From positions 186,001-250,000 of the forward strand of contig NZ_JAHDTI010000014.1 in assembly GCF_018531495.1 (NCBI RefSeq): DNA of 64,000 nt. Direction: 5' to 3'. Source of the stretch: Nonomuraea sediminis. GTDB taxonomy: Bacteria; Actinomycetota; Actinomycetes; Streptosporangiales; Streptosporangiaceae. The translations under genes and the position numbers were made by a program. The notes beneath the pieces are model-generated. The model was not told the DNA's origin, made no database searches, and saw nothing but the letters and a program-made list of their open reading frames with translations. Positions 41,777 through 49,712 of this stretch are shown here, piece after piece; the first letter of the stretch is position 1; each line of letters starts with the position of its first letter.

Positions 41777-42310
41777 ATGCTTGTCGTCCTGGTCAACGGC
41801 CTCCCCGGCGCGGGCAAGACCACGCTGTCCCGCCCTCTGGCTGTCGAACTCGGGCTCCCGCTGTTCAGCAAGGACCAGATCAAGGAGACATTGGCCGACC
41901 ATCTGGGCGTTGATCCGCCTGCCGGTCTCACGCCGCGTGAATGGAGCAGGAAGCTCGGCATCGCGGCATCGGAAACCCTCTTCGCCCTGCTGGCGGACTC
42001 GCCCGTGGGCGCCGTGCTGGAAAGCTACTGGCCGGCCGCCCTCCGCCCCGTCGTCAGCCAAGGGCTGCGGCGCGCGGGCGCTTCGGCCGCGCACGAGATC
42101 AGATGCGTCGTCCCGCTCGAGGTCGCCCGGCGACGCTACATCGAGCGCGAACCCTCCCGCCATCCGATCCACCATGGCGCACCGCTCGACGAGCACTCCT
42201 GGCGAGCGATGGAGCGGGACGCGGGCCCACTCGACCTCGGTCACACGTACAGCGTCGACACCAGCAGGGACGTGGACGTCCGTGCTCTCGCCGGGTGGGT
42301 ACGGCGGTAG
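41777..42310 (+). CDS. P-loop ATPase/kinase-like protein
   Basis: A 177-aa protein starting LVVLVNGLPGAGKTTLSRPL (Walker A, residues 8-16). FSKDQIKETLAD and YIEREPSRHPIHH follow in positions typical of the AAA_33/chloramphenicol-phosphotransferase-like kinases (zeta-toxin relatives). The second acidic motif is not clear. ATG 41777 lacks a visible ribosome site, so the transcript may be leaderless or nearly so. The substrate could be a nucleotide, RNA 5' end or small molecule; the neighbouring 2H phosphoesterase would fit the RNA option. Confidence 0.8.
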   Translation: MLVVLVNGLPGAGKTTLSRPLAVELGLPLFSKDQIKETLADHLGVDPPAGLTPREWSRKLGIAASETLFALLADSPVGAVLESYWPAALRPVVSQGLRRAGASAAHEIRCVVPLEVARRRYIEREPSRHPIHHGAPLDEHSWRAMERDAGPLDLGHTYSVDTSRDVDVRALAGWVRR

Positions 42311-42349
42311 GCGTGGGTGTCAGGCTGGGTTGCTGAGGAGCTCGGTCGG

Positions 42350-42943
42350 CTAGCCGGTGAATGCTTCGCGCAGGTAGGACAGCGCCTTCTCGCACTCGTC
42401 GGCGAGCGGGGCCTGCCGGGGCGATCCGAGCCAGAAGGTGGCGGCCACGCGCATGACGTCCGTCACGGCGTGGGTGATCACGTGGGCCCGTAGCTCGGCG
42501 TCGCGGGTTCGAGGCTGGTTCGCGAGCAAGGCTTCGACGAAGTGTTCCTGGCCGCCGCGCCACACGAGCCGGAACAGGCGTGCCTGGAGTGCGGGGACGC
42601 TCTGCACCAGGCGGTAGGCGCGCATGGTGCGTGCTGGGTCGCCCGCTGTGAGGCCGGCGAGCATGGCTCGGGCCACGAAGTCGACGTCGGACTCGCCGGG
42701 CAGGCGCTCGGCAAGGGCTCGGCGGGTCGCCTCGCCGGCGTCCGGAGCGCCGAGGAGCACGTCCTCCTTGGCCGGGAAGTACCGGTAGAAGGTTCGCGGC
42801 GACACGTCCGCCGCGGCCGCGATCTCCTCCACCGAGACCGCGTCGTAGCCCTTGGCTTCGAACAGGTGGAGGGCGGCGTCGATGATCGCGTCCTGGTTCC
42901 GCCTCTTCTTGCGGGCTCGCAGGCCCATGTCCGCATCGACCAC
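42350..42943 (-). CDS. TetR family transcriptional regulator
   Basis: A 197-aa regulator with helix-turn-helix VSVEEIAAAADVSPRTFYRY near residues 36-55. The start is either GTG 42943 or ATG 42928; neither has a strong ribosome site. It is divergent from the NTF2-like gene at 43067, and the gap carries a repeated AATGGCAG motif that looks like its operator. Confidence 0.87.
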   Translation of the reverse strand: MVDADMGLRARKKRRNQDAIIDAALHLFEAKGYDAVSVEEIAAAADVSPRTFYRYFPAKEDVLLGAPDAGEATRRALAERLPGESDVDFVARAMLAGLTAGDPARTMRAYRLVQSVPALQARLFRLVWRGGQEHFVEALLANQPRTRDAELRAHVITHAVTDVMRVAATFWLGSPRQAPLADECEKALSYLREAFTG

Positions 42944-42976
42944 GGGCTCAGGTTACCGAATCCGGCACAACTGAAA

Positions 42977-43000
42977 AATGGCAGTATTGCCAAATGGCAG
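42977..43000. promoter_or_regulatory. Candidate TetR operator with repeated AATGGCAG
   Basis: TGGCA-GTAT-TGCCA (42979-42992) is a 5-bp-arm dyad. AATGGCAG occurs at 42977 and again at 42993, a 16-bp period. It lies 34 bp upstream of the TetR start and upstream of the NTF2-like gene. Confidence 0.5.
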
Positions 43001-43035
43001 ATGTGTCACTATTTTTGTGGTGATCAGTGAAGGAT

Positions 43036-43056
43036 CGTCACGGCTCAGCCGTGACG
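43036..43056 (+). promoter_or_regulatory. Stem-loop in the leader of the NTF2-like gene
   Basis: CGTCACGGC-TCA-GCCGTGACG has perfect 9-bp arms and ends two bases before the GGAG ribosome site of GTG 43067. It may modulate translation or protect the 5' end. Confidence 0.5.
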
Positions 43057-43066
43057 CGGAGCGGAA

Positions 43067-43543
43067 GTGAAGGCCATGACTCTCGAAGACACCATGACCC
43101 GCTACTGGCGGGCCTACAGCGCCCACGACCTCGACGCCGTGCTCGCCCACCTGGCCGAGGGCGTGCTCATCCAGTTCCCGACCAACGCCGAGCCCATCCG
43201 GGGCAGGAGCAGCATCGGGCGCGTGTGGTCGATGCTGTTCAGCACCGTGATCCCGGACGTACGTCAGGACGTTCTCACCACCGTGGTTCACGACCGGTCG
43301 GTGGCGTGCGAGTTCGTCGAGACCGGCACGCTCACCGTGCCCGGCGAGCTGGCGGAGTCCTTGAACCTGCCCGCGGGTGGCCGGCCGTACTCAATGCCCA
43401 TGGCCTCGTTCTTCCACTTCGACGATGACGGCCTGATCGACCGGATCCGCTCCTACTGGGACACCGGGAGCTTCGCGGACCAGATCGGCATCGAGATCGG
43501 CGTCATCCGCTCCCTGCAGGCCCGCGCCCACGCACCTGCCTGA
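43067..43543 (+). CDS. SnoaL-like/NTF2-like protein
   Basis: A 158-aa small alpha+beta protein: TLEDTMTRYWRAYSAHDLDA, HLAEGVLIQFPTNAEPIRGR, FHFDDDGLIDRIRSYWDTGS. This is the SnoaL/ketosteroid-isomerase-like fold. The function is unknown; such proteins are often polyketide cyclases, isomerases or binding proteins. GTG 43067 follows GGAG-CGGAA; ATG 43076 is an alternative. Probably controlled by the divergent TetR. Confidence 0.8.
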   Translation: MKAMTLEDTMTRYWRAYSAHDLDAVLAHLAEGVLIQFPTNAEPIRGRSSIGRVWSMLFSTVIPDVRQDVLTTVVHDRSVACEFVETGTLTVPGELAESLNLPAGGRPYSMPMASFFHFDDDGLIDRIRSYWDTGSFADQIGIEIGVIRSLQARAHAPA

Positions 43544-43553
43544 TCCGAACGGA

Positions 43554-43597
43554 GCCTCTATACCGGCGTGATACCGGCGTGTCGCCGGTATGGAGGC
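43554..43597 (+). terminator. Two mutually exclusive stem-loops after the NTF2-like gene
   Basis: ATACCGGCG is repeated (43560-43568 and 43571-43579), and CGCCGGTAT (43583-43591) can pair with either copy. Pairing with the second gives a 9-bp stem and 3-nt loop. Pairing with the first is extended by GCCTC/GAGGC to a 15-bp stem with one G-U and a 14-nt loop. No T-run follows. Confidence 0.45.
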
Positions 43598-43714
43598 CGC
43601 GCAGTGCACCCCCGAGATCGCCGGAGCGGTAGACGCGCCGGCCCGATCGGCCTCGTGCGCGTGTGAGGTTCATCGGGCGGACGCCTTGATGCCTTCGGCG
43701 GGAGCTTTCGCCGT

Positions 43715-43734
43715 CATGTCGACATGTCGACATG
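43715..43734. promoter_or_regulatory. 20-bp perfect palindrome upstream of olsB-like gene
   Basis: The sequence CATGTCGACATGTCGACATG is identical on both strands and is a tandem of CATGTCGA units. It ends 34 bp before the acyltransferase ATG, a good position for an operator. Confidence 0.6.
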
Positions 43735-43767
43735 GTCGCGAGACGCTTCCAGGGAAGGACCGCGCCC

Positions 43768-44484
43768 ATGACGATCTCTCTTGACACTGCTCGTTACACG
43801 GTCGGCTTGGCCACGAGCGCTTCCGACGTCCAGGCCGCGCAGCGGCTGCGGCACGAGGTCTTCGCCGATGAGATGGGGGCGCGCCTCGACAGCCCGGTCT
43901 CCGGCCTAGACGTGGACAGGTTCGACGCCTACTGCGACCACCTCCTGGTCCGTGACGGCGACCAGGTGGTCGGCACCTACCGGCTGCTTCCCCCTGGGCG
44001 TACGGACCGGCTGTACTCCGACGCCGAATTCGACCTCGGCAACCTCGCGTCCATCAGGAAGGACCTGGTCGAGGTCGGGCGTACCTGCGTGCACCCCGAT
44101 CACCGCAACGGCGCGGTGGTGGGCCTGATGTGGGCGGGCATCGCGCGCTACATGGTGGACGGCGGCTACAAGTGGCTGGCGGGGTGCTGCTCGGTGCCGC
44201 TCGACGACGGTGGCGCGCTCGCGGCGGGTGTCGTCGACCGGGTGCCGCTGGGCCCGGAGGAGTATCGCGTCACCCCGCGCCTCCCGTGGCGCGACCAGAG
44301 TGCCGTCCCTTCCGACCGGTTCGTGCTGCCGGTCCTCCTGCGCGGCTACCTGCGGCTCGGCTCCTGGGTGTGCGGCGCGCCGGCGCACGACCGCGACTTC
44401 GGCACCGCCGACTTCTTCGTGCTGCTCTCGATGACCCACGTGAACAACCGCTACCTGCGGTTCTTCCTGGGACAGCCGCTGTGA
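43768..44484 (+). CDS. olsB: Ornithine N-acyltransferase-like GNAT protein (OlsB-like)
   Basis: A 238-aa acyltransferase. The fold runs from QRLRHEVFADEMGARL through VVGTYRLLPPGRTDRLYSDA and DLVEVGRTCVHPDHRNGAVV to LAGCCSVPLDDGG. This is the OlsB-type (hemolysin-like) N-acyltransferase pattern, which transfers a 3-hydroxyacyl chain from acyl-ACP to ornithine to make lyso-ornithine lipid. ATG 43768 has GGGAAGG eight bases upstream. Its stop overlaps the start of a PlsC-type acyltransferase, the classical olsB-olsA arrangement, which is the main reason for the ornithine rather than another amino-acid assignment. Confidence 0.82.
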   Translation: MTISLDTARYTVGLATSASDVQAAQRLRHEVFADEMGARLDSPVSGLDVDRFDAYCDHLLVRDGDQVVGTYRLLPPGRTDRLYSDAEFDLGNLASIRKDLVEVGRTCVHPDHRNGAVVGLMWAGIARYMVDGGYKWLAGCCSVPLDDGGALAAGVVDRVPLGPEEYRVTPRLPWRDQSAVPSDRFVLPVLLRGYLRLGSWVCGAPAHDRDFGTADFFVLLSMTHVNNRYLRFFLGQPL

Positions 44485-45350
44485 GCACGGCCGTCAACCC
44501 CTGGCTGCGGATGGGGCCGTGCTCTCCGGAAGCCTGCGTGGAGGCCCCGGCCGCCCTCGCCGGGCCGCTCCGGCGCATGGCGCGCCTCGTCGGCGCAGCT
44601 CTCGTGCTGCTCGCGGGCATTCCCGTCTCCCTCGCGACGAGCCGCGCCGGCGGGGTACGGCGAGCCGGGATCACGAAGACCTGGGCCTGGCTCATGCTGC
44701 GCGCGCTCGGCATCCGGGTGGAGATCACGGGAGACGTCACCTCCGCGCCCGGCGAGGGCGCCCTTCTGGTGGCCAACCACATCTCCTGGCTCGACCCGCT
44801 CGTCATGGCGGCCACCGTCCCGTCACGCCCGCTGGCCAAGCGGGAGGTCGGCGAGTGGCCGCTCATCCGTACGCTGGCGGCGGGCTCCGGCGCGCTGTTC
44901 ATCGACAGGAACCGGCTTTCCACGCTGCCGTCGGCCGTCGCGACGATCGCGGGCGCGCTCAGGGCGGGCGACACGGTGATCGCGTTCCCGGAGGGCACCA
45001 CCTGGTGCGGGCGTGGCATGGGAGAGTTCCGCCCGGCGGTGTTCCAGGCCGCGATCGACGCTGGCGCCGCGGTGCGCCCGGCCACGCTGCGCTACCGCGA
45101 GGGTGAGTCGACCTCGACCCGTGCCTGCTACGTCGGGGACGACTCGCTGCTGGCCTCCATCCTGCGGGTGGCCGCGACCCGGCACTTCATGGTCGAGGTC
45201 ACCGTCCTGGCTCCCGTACGGCCGGCGCCCTCAGGACGCCGGCCCGAGGCCCGCGCGGCGCTGGCCAGGCTCGCCGAGGCCCAGGTCCGCACCGGCGTCA
45301 TCGACCGCCACGAGACCGCATCGACACCCGTGGACGAGTGCGTGGCATGA
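44481..45350 (+). CDS. olsA: 1-acyl-glycerol-3-phosphate/lyso-ornithine-lipid acyltransferase (OlsA-like)
   Basis: A 289-aa PlsC-family enzyme with the NHISWLD acyltransferase motif (H100, D105) and AFPEGTTW (from about 167), plus a hydrophobic N-terminal membrane segment (LVGAALVLLAGIPVSLA). Beside OlsB it should O-acylate lyso-ornithine lipid at the membrane, completing a phosphorus-free polar lipid. The start is GTG 44481, overlapping the olsB stop by 4 nt. On sequence alone it could equally acylate lysophosphatidate; the operon gives the preferred role. Confidence 0.82.
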   Translation: MSTAVNPWLRMGPCSPEACVEAPAALAGPLRRMARLVGAALVLLAGIPVSLATSRAGGVRRAGITKTWAWLMLRALGIRVEITGDVTSAPGEGALLVANHISWLDPLVMAATVPSRPLAKREVGEWPLIRTLAAGSGALFIDRNRLSTLPSAVATIAGALRAGDTVIAFPEGTTWCGRGMGEFRPAVFQAAIDAGAAVRPATLRYREGESTSTRACYVGDDSLLASILRVAATRHFMVEVTVLAPVRPAPSGRRPEARAALARLAEAQVRTGVIDRHETASTPVDECVA

Positions 45351-45465
45351 CGCTCACCCGAACTGTCCCCGAAGTATTCATCATGCCTTTGGGGTATTTC
45401 ACGGTTGTTTGACCGGGATGACCGGCGATCATGACTGTGTCTCGTCATATCCGCAAGGAGGCTCC

Positions 45466-45867
45466 GTGCGCCCCAGACCTTCCTGGCCGGTGCGGCTGGC
45501 CGTCGTCCTCGCCGCCGCCGTGTCCCTCATCACCCTGACCGGCCCCTCCCCCGCCAACGCGACCGTCTACAACTCCTGCACGATGGCCCGCTGCGCCGAC
45601 GCACGCTCGGCCGACGCGATCTGGGCGGGCAAGGGCTACCCCACCCAGAGCGGCTGGTACTCCTGGCCCGACGGCAGGTACAACTACACCGGCGGGCGTT
45701 TCTACAACCGGGAGGGCCAGCTCCCGAGCGGTGCTACCTACTATGAGTACGACGTGTACTCCCGGTCACGTGGGGCCGCGCGTGACGCGTACCGGATCGT
45801 CGTCAACCGCAGCACCGGCGTGACGTGGTTCTCGCCCAATCACTACACCGACTTCTACCGGCTCTAG
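45466..45867 (+). CDS. Secreted guanyl-specific ribonuclease (RNase Sa/T1 family)
   Basis: A 133-aa protein with a signal peptide (residues 1-32, ending ANA). The mature domain has YYEYDVYSRSRGAARDAYRI and FSPNHYTDF. By comparison with RNase Sa, the catalytic residues would be E94, R102 and H126, all present. Two Cys (NSCTMARC) lie near the mature N-terminus. It is an extracellular microbial RNase cutting after guanosine. GTG 45466 follows AAGGAG with a 5-nt gap. The next gene encodes its expected inhibitor. Confidence 0.9.
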   Translation: MRPRPSWPVRLAVVLAAAVSLITLTGPSPANATVYNSCTMARCADARSADAIWAGKGYPTQSGWYSWPDGRYNYTGGRFYNREGQLPSGATYYEYDVYSRSRGAARDAYRIVVNRSTGVTWFSPNHYTDFYRL

Positions 45868-45875
45868 GAATTCCG

Positions 45876-46244
45876 ATGACCTCCGCCGCACGTCCGCTGC
45901 CGTCCTGGTTGACGGTGTCCACCAGTCCGGCGCCGGCGGTGGTGGACGGGAGGGCCTGCCGTACCCGCGCCGCCTTCTTCGAGGAGGTGGCGCGGGTGCT
46001 GCGCCTGCCCGACTACTTCGGCCGCAACTGGGACGCGCTGACCGACTCGCTGCGCGACACCGGCCCCGTCGCCCTGGTCGTGGACCACGCCGAGGAACTG
46101 CTCAGCGCCGAGCCCCCCGACCAGTTCGCCTCCCTGCTCGCGGTCCTCGCCGACGCCGCCCGGACCGGCCTGACCCTCACCCTCCGCACCGACCCCGCCC
46201 ACGAGGCCCTGCTCCAGCGACGAGCCGCCACCGCACTGCCCTAA
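45876..46244 (+). CDS. Barstar-family ribonuclease inhibitor
   Basis: A 122-aa protein. The core CRTRAAFFEEVARVLRLPDY followed by FGRNWDALTDSLRDTG is the barstar signature; the helix and loop that plug the RNase active site include the conserved NWDAL. It lies 8 bp after the ribonuclease gene and protects the cytoplasm before export. It has no signal peptide, as expected. ATG 45876 is preceded by AGGA. Confidence 0.9.
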   Translation: MTSAARPLPSWLTVSTSPAPAVVDGRACRTRAAFFEEVARVLRLPDYFGRNWDALTDSLRDTGPVALVVDHAEELLSAEPPDQFASLLAVLADAARTGLTLTLRTDPAHEALLQRRAATALP

Positions 46245-46268
46245 GGCCGCAGTGGACGCCCTGAGCTC

Positions 46269-46823
46269 TCAGCGGCGGACGCGGTAGCGGATGTGGGTGG
46301 CCTCCTGCGTGTCGATCACCCGGACGACCTCCAGCTCGATCTCCGACGGCAGCACGTCGAACAGCCGTCGGCCGCGGCCGAGCAGCACCGGGATCAGGTG
46401 GACCTGCACCTCGTCCAGCACCCCCGCCTCGAGCGCCCGCTGCCCCGTGTACGCCCCGCGCACCTGCACGTCCCGGCCGCCCGCGGCGGCCTTCGCCTGC
46501 GCCATCGCGCTCTCGATCCCGTCGGTCACGTACGTCACCAGCGGATAGCCCCAGCGGGCGGCCGGACCTGGCGGCCGGTGACTGGGCACGAAGATCGGGA
46601 GCCCGCCGTGGTCGCCGCCCCAGTGATCCATGAGCTCGGCGGTCCGCCGCCCCGCGAGGACCGCACCGGCGGTGTTCCATTCGTCCTGGAACTGCTTGAC
46701 CGGCCCGGACTCCGCGTCGGCCCACTTGTGCAGCCGTTCACCGTCCTCGCCGCCGAGGAAATCGTCGGGATCGGCGATGTACCCGTCGAGTGACACGGAC
46801 ATGTCGAGCACTGATATCGACAC
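46269..46823 (-). CDS. Dihydrofolate reductase-family (RibD C-terminal-like) protein
   Basis: A 184-aa protein starting SVLDMSVSLDGYIADPDDFL, with TAGAVLAGRRTAELMDHWGG and a C-terminal VHLIPVLLGRGRRLFDVL. This is the RibD_C/DHFR-like fold common in actinomycetes. It probably binds NADPH and reduces an unknown substrate; true folate reductase activity is not implied. It is monocistronic and convergent with the barstar gene. Confidence 0.87.
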   Translation of the reverse strand: MSISVLDMSVSLDGYIADPDDFLGGEDGERLHKWADAESGPVKQFQDEWNTAGAVLAGRRTAELMDHWGGDHGGLPIFVPSHRPPGPAARWGYPLVTYVTDGIESAMAQAKAAAGGRDVQVRGAYTGQRALEAGVLDEVQVHLIPVLLGRGRRLFDVLPSEIELEVVRVIDTQEATHIRYRVRR

Positions 46824-46943
46824 TTCGACCTCCTGCGGTCTCGATCCACACTGGCTTCAGGGCGAGGATGGCTGACCGCGGGTGGCAAGGTGGTGTCAGT
46901 CCTGTGAAACTCGCCGCCGGTCCACGGAGGGGGTGCGAGCCGG

Positions 46944-49712
46944 GTGCTGACCGTCGAACTGCTCGGCCCGTTGCGCGTCTCGGTGGCCGGGCGGCCCGTC
47001 GAGCTGCCCACCGGGCGGTTGCGCGTGCTGCTGGCCGTACTCGCGATGTCGGCGGGCCGTACCGTCCCGACCGGCAGGCTGGCGACGGCGGTGTGGGGCG
47101 TGGATCCGCCCGGCGACCCCGGGGCCAACGTCAGGACGAACGTCAAGCGGCTGCGCCGCGCCCTGGGGCCCGCTGCGGAGGAGTTGATCGCGGCCCGGCC
47201 CGGCGGCTACCTGCTGGTGATCGAACCGGACCGCGTGGACGCGCTGCGCTTCGGCCGGCTGCTCGACGAGGCGGCGGCGGACCCGGCGGCCGAGCGGTCC
47301 CGGCTGGCCGGCGCGCTGGCGCTGTGGCGCGGCGCCCCCTTCGACGGCATCGGATCGGACTGGCTGGAGCAGTCCGTGGCCCCGGCGCTGCACGAGCGGT
47401 ACCTGACCGCGGTCGAGCGGCGGGCCGACCTGGACCTGGCGAACCGGTCGCGGCCCGATCCGGCTGAACTGGCGGAGCTGGCCGAGCGGCATCCGCTGCG
47501 GGAGTCGCTCTGGGCGCGGCTGCTGCGGGTCCTGGAGGCGGCAGGCCGTCCCGCCGAAGCGCTGGAGCGCTACGACGCGATCCGGCGCCGGCTCGCCGCG
47601 GAGCTCGGCGCCGACCCCAGCCCCGAGCTGCGGCAGGTCCACGCCGACCTGCTCGCGGGCGGCGCTCCTCCCGGTGGGCGCGCGGTGCCCAGGCAGTTGC
47701 CCGCCGCCATCGACGGCTTCGCCGGGCGCGAGTCCGAGCTCGCGGCGCTGGACGCGCTCCTCGACCAGCCTGACCCCCGATCGCCGCTGATCGCGGTGAT
47801 CGCCGGTACGGCGGGCGTCGGGAAGACCACGCTGGCCGTCCACTGGGCGCACCGGATCGCGGGCCGCTTCCCGGACGGCCAGCTCTACGCCGACCTGCGG
47901 GGATACGACCCGTCATGCCAGGCCGTGCATCCGGCGGCGGCCCTCGGCGAGTTTCTCGACGCGCTCCGGGTGCCGCCGCACGGGATCCCGGAGAGCCCGG
48001 CCGCGCAGGCCGGGCTCTTCCGCGGCCTGCTGGCCGGACGGCGCATGCTGGTGCTGCTGGACAACGCCCGCGACGCGGACCAGGTAGCCCCGCTGCTGCC
48101 AGGGACGCCCGGCTGCCTGGTGGTGGTCACCAGCCGGGACCACCTCGCCGGGCTGGTCGTCAGGTACGGCGCGCGTCCGTTCACCCTCGGCCTGCTGCCG
48201 CCGGACCAGGCGAGGCGCATGCTGGCCCGCCGGGTCGGCGATGACCGGATCGCCGCCGAGCCGGCCGCCGCCGACCAGATCGTCGGCCGCTGCGCCGGGC
48301 TGCCGCTGGCGCTGGCCATCGTCGCGGCCCGAGCCGCGATCCACCCCGCGCACCCGCTCACCGCGCTCGCCGGAGAGCTCACGGACACGCTCGGCGCGCT
48401 GGAGCGTGCCGTCGACGTGAGGGCGATCTTCTCGTGGTCGTACCGGACGCTCGACGAGCCGGCTGCGCGGCTGTTCCGGCTGGTCGCCGGGCTGCATCCC
48501 GGTCCCGACAGCACGATCGACGCCGCCGCCAGCCTGGCGGGCGTCCCTCGGGTGGCCGCGCCGCTGGCCGAGCTGACCAGGGCCAACCTGCTCACCGAGC
48601 ACGTCCCCGGCCGCTATTCGTGCCACGACCTGCTGCGCGCCTACGCCTTCGAACTCTGCCAGGCGCACGAGGCCGACCAGGACGCCGCGCGGCTCCGCGT
48701 CGTCGACCACTACGTCCACACCGCGCGCGCCGCCCAGCGGCTGCTCGGCGGGGACCTGGAGGCGGACGTCGAGCCTCCCACGCCGGTCCCGGGCGTTCGC
48801 GTGACCGGGCTCGCCGGACGCGACGAGGCGCTGGCCTGGTTCGCGGCCGAACGCCCCGCCCTGCTCGCCACCCTGAAGCTCGCCGCCGACCTGGGCCTCG
48901 ACCGGCAGGTCTGCCACCTGGCCCGGGCGCTGTTCGTCTTCCTGCACGGGCGGGGGTTCTGGCACGACCGGGCCGAGACCCAGCGGGCCGCCGTGGCCGC
49001 CGCCCGGCGGCTGGGCGACCCGGTGGAGGAGTCACGCGCGTACCGCAATCTGGCCTTCGCGCTGGCCGACCTGGGCCGCTTCGCCGAGGCGCACCGCAAC
49101 CTCGACACGGCGCTGGAGCGGTCACATGACGACGTGGCCGGTCAGGCGTGGACGCACTACCACCGCGACCTCGTGTACGCGCTCCAGGGCCGGGAGGCCG
49201 ACGCGCTGCACGCCGCCCAGAGCGCCCACGACCTGTTCGAACGCCTGGGCGACCAGGTCGGCCAGGCCGTCGCGCTCACCGACCTCGGCTTCCACCACGG
49301 CCGCCTGGGGAACCACGCCCTGGCCCTCGAGCTGTGCGAGCAGGCCCTGGTCCTGCACCGCAAGCTCGGCAACCTCGCGCACGAGGCGCACGCGTGGTCC
49401 TGCCTGGGCGACACCCGCCTCCAGCTGGCCGACCCCGCCGGGGCGATCCCCTGTTACCGCCGGGCCCTGCACCTGTTCCGCGAGTTCCGCGACCCGTACG
49501 CGGAGGCCAGCACCCTCGCCCACCTGGGCGCCTGCCATCACCTCGCCGGAGAGCGGGCGGCCGCCCGCGAGCAGTGGCGCCAGGCCCACGCCCTCCTGGG
49601 CGACCTCGACTCCTCCGCCACCGACCAGATCCACACCCAACTGGCCGTCATCGACAGGCCCACCGCCGATGCCTTCCAAACTCAGGGACGGTTGTTCAGG
49701 CCGTGTTCGTAG
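46944..49712 (+). CDS. SARP-type regulator with NB-ARC ATPase and TPR repeats (AfsR-like)
   Basis: A 922-aa regulator. Residues 1-95 are an OmpR-type winged helix (LTVELLGPLRVSVAGRPVEL, VWGVDPPGDPGANVRTNVKR). Residues 96-245 are the bacterial transcriptional-activation domain. An NB-ARC ATPase follows (IAGTAGVGKTTLAVHWAHRI Walker A, RRMLVLLDNARDADQV Walker B). TPR-like helices occupy the C-terminus (ALALELCEQALVLHRKLGN, SCLGDTRLQLADPAGAIPCY). AfsR-like proteins activate secondary-metabolite genes in response to an unknown signal. GTG 46944 has GGAGGGG upstream. Its last 31 bp overlap the convergent response-regulator gene. Confidence 0.9.
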   Translation: MLTVELLGPLRVSVAGRPVELPTGRLRVLLAVLAMSAGRTVPTGRLATAVWGVDPPGDPGANVRTNVKRLRRALGPAAEELIAARPGGYLLVIEPDRVDALRFGRLLDEAAADPAAERSRLAGALALWRGAPFDGIGSDWLEQSVAPALHERYLTAVERRADLDLANRSRPDPAELAELAERHPLRESLWARLLRVLEAAGRPAEALERYDAIRRRLAAELGADPSPELRQVHADLLAGGAPPGGRAVPRQLPAAIDGFAGRESELAALDALLDQPDPRSPLIAVIAGTAGVGKTTLAVHWAHRIAGRFPDGQLYADLRGYDPSCQAVHPAAALGEFLDALRVPPHGIPESPAAQAGLFRGLLAGRRMLVLLDNARDADQVAPLLPGTPGCLVVVTSRDHLAGLVVRYGARPFTLGLLPPDQARRMLARRVGDDRIAAEPAAADQIVGRCAGLPLALAIVAARAAIHPAHPLTALAGELTDTLGALERAVDVRAIFSWSYRTLDEPAARLFRLVAGLHPGPDSTIDAAASLAGVPRVAAPLAELTRANLLTEHVPGRYSCHDLLRAYAFELCQAHEADQDAARLRVVDHYVHTARAAQRLLGGDLEADVEPPTPVPGVRVTGLAGRDEALAWFAAERPALLATLKLAADLGLDRQVCHLARALFVFLHGRGFWHDRAETQRAAVAAARRLGDPVEESRAYRNLAFALADLGRFAEAHRNLDTALERSHDDVAGQAWTHYHRDLVYALQGREADALHAAQSAHDLFERLGDQVGQAVALTDLGFHHGRLGNHALALELCEQALVLHRKLGNLAHEAHAWSCLGDTRLQLADPAGAIPCYRRALHLFREFRDPYAEASTLAHLGACHHLAGERAAAREQWRQAHALLGDLDSSATDQIHTQLAVIDRPTADAFQTQGRLFRPCS

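Noticed and set aside
43669..43690. A PHO-box-like GTTCATCGGGC upstream of the ornithine-lipid operon
   Set aside because: Only one unit is present; a functional box needs at least two 11-nt direct repeats.
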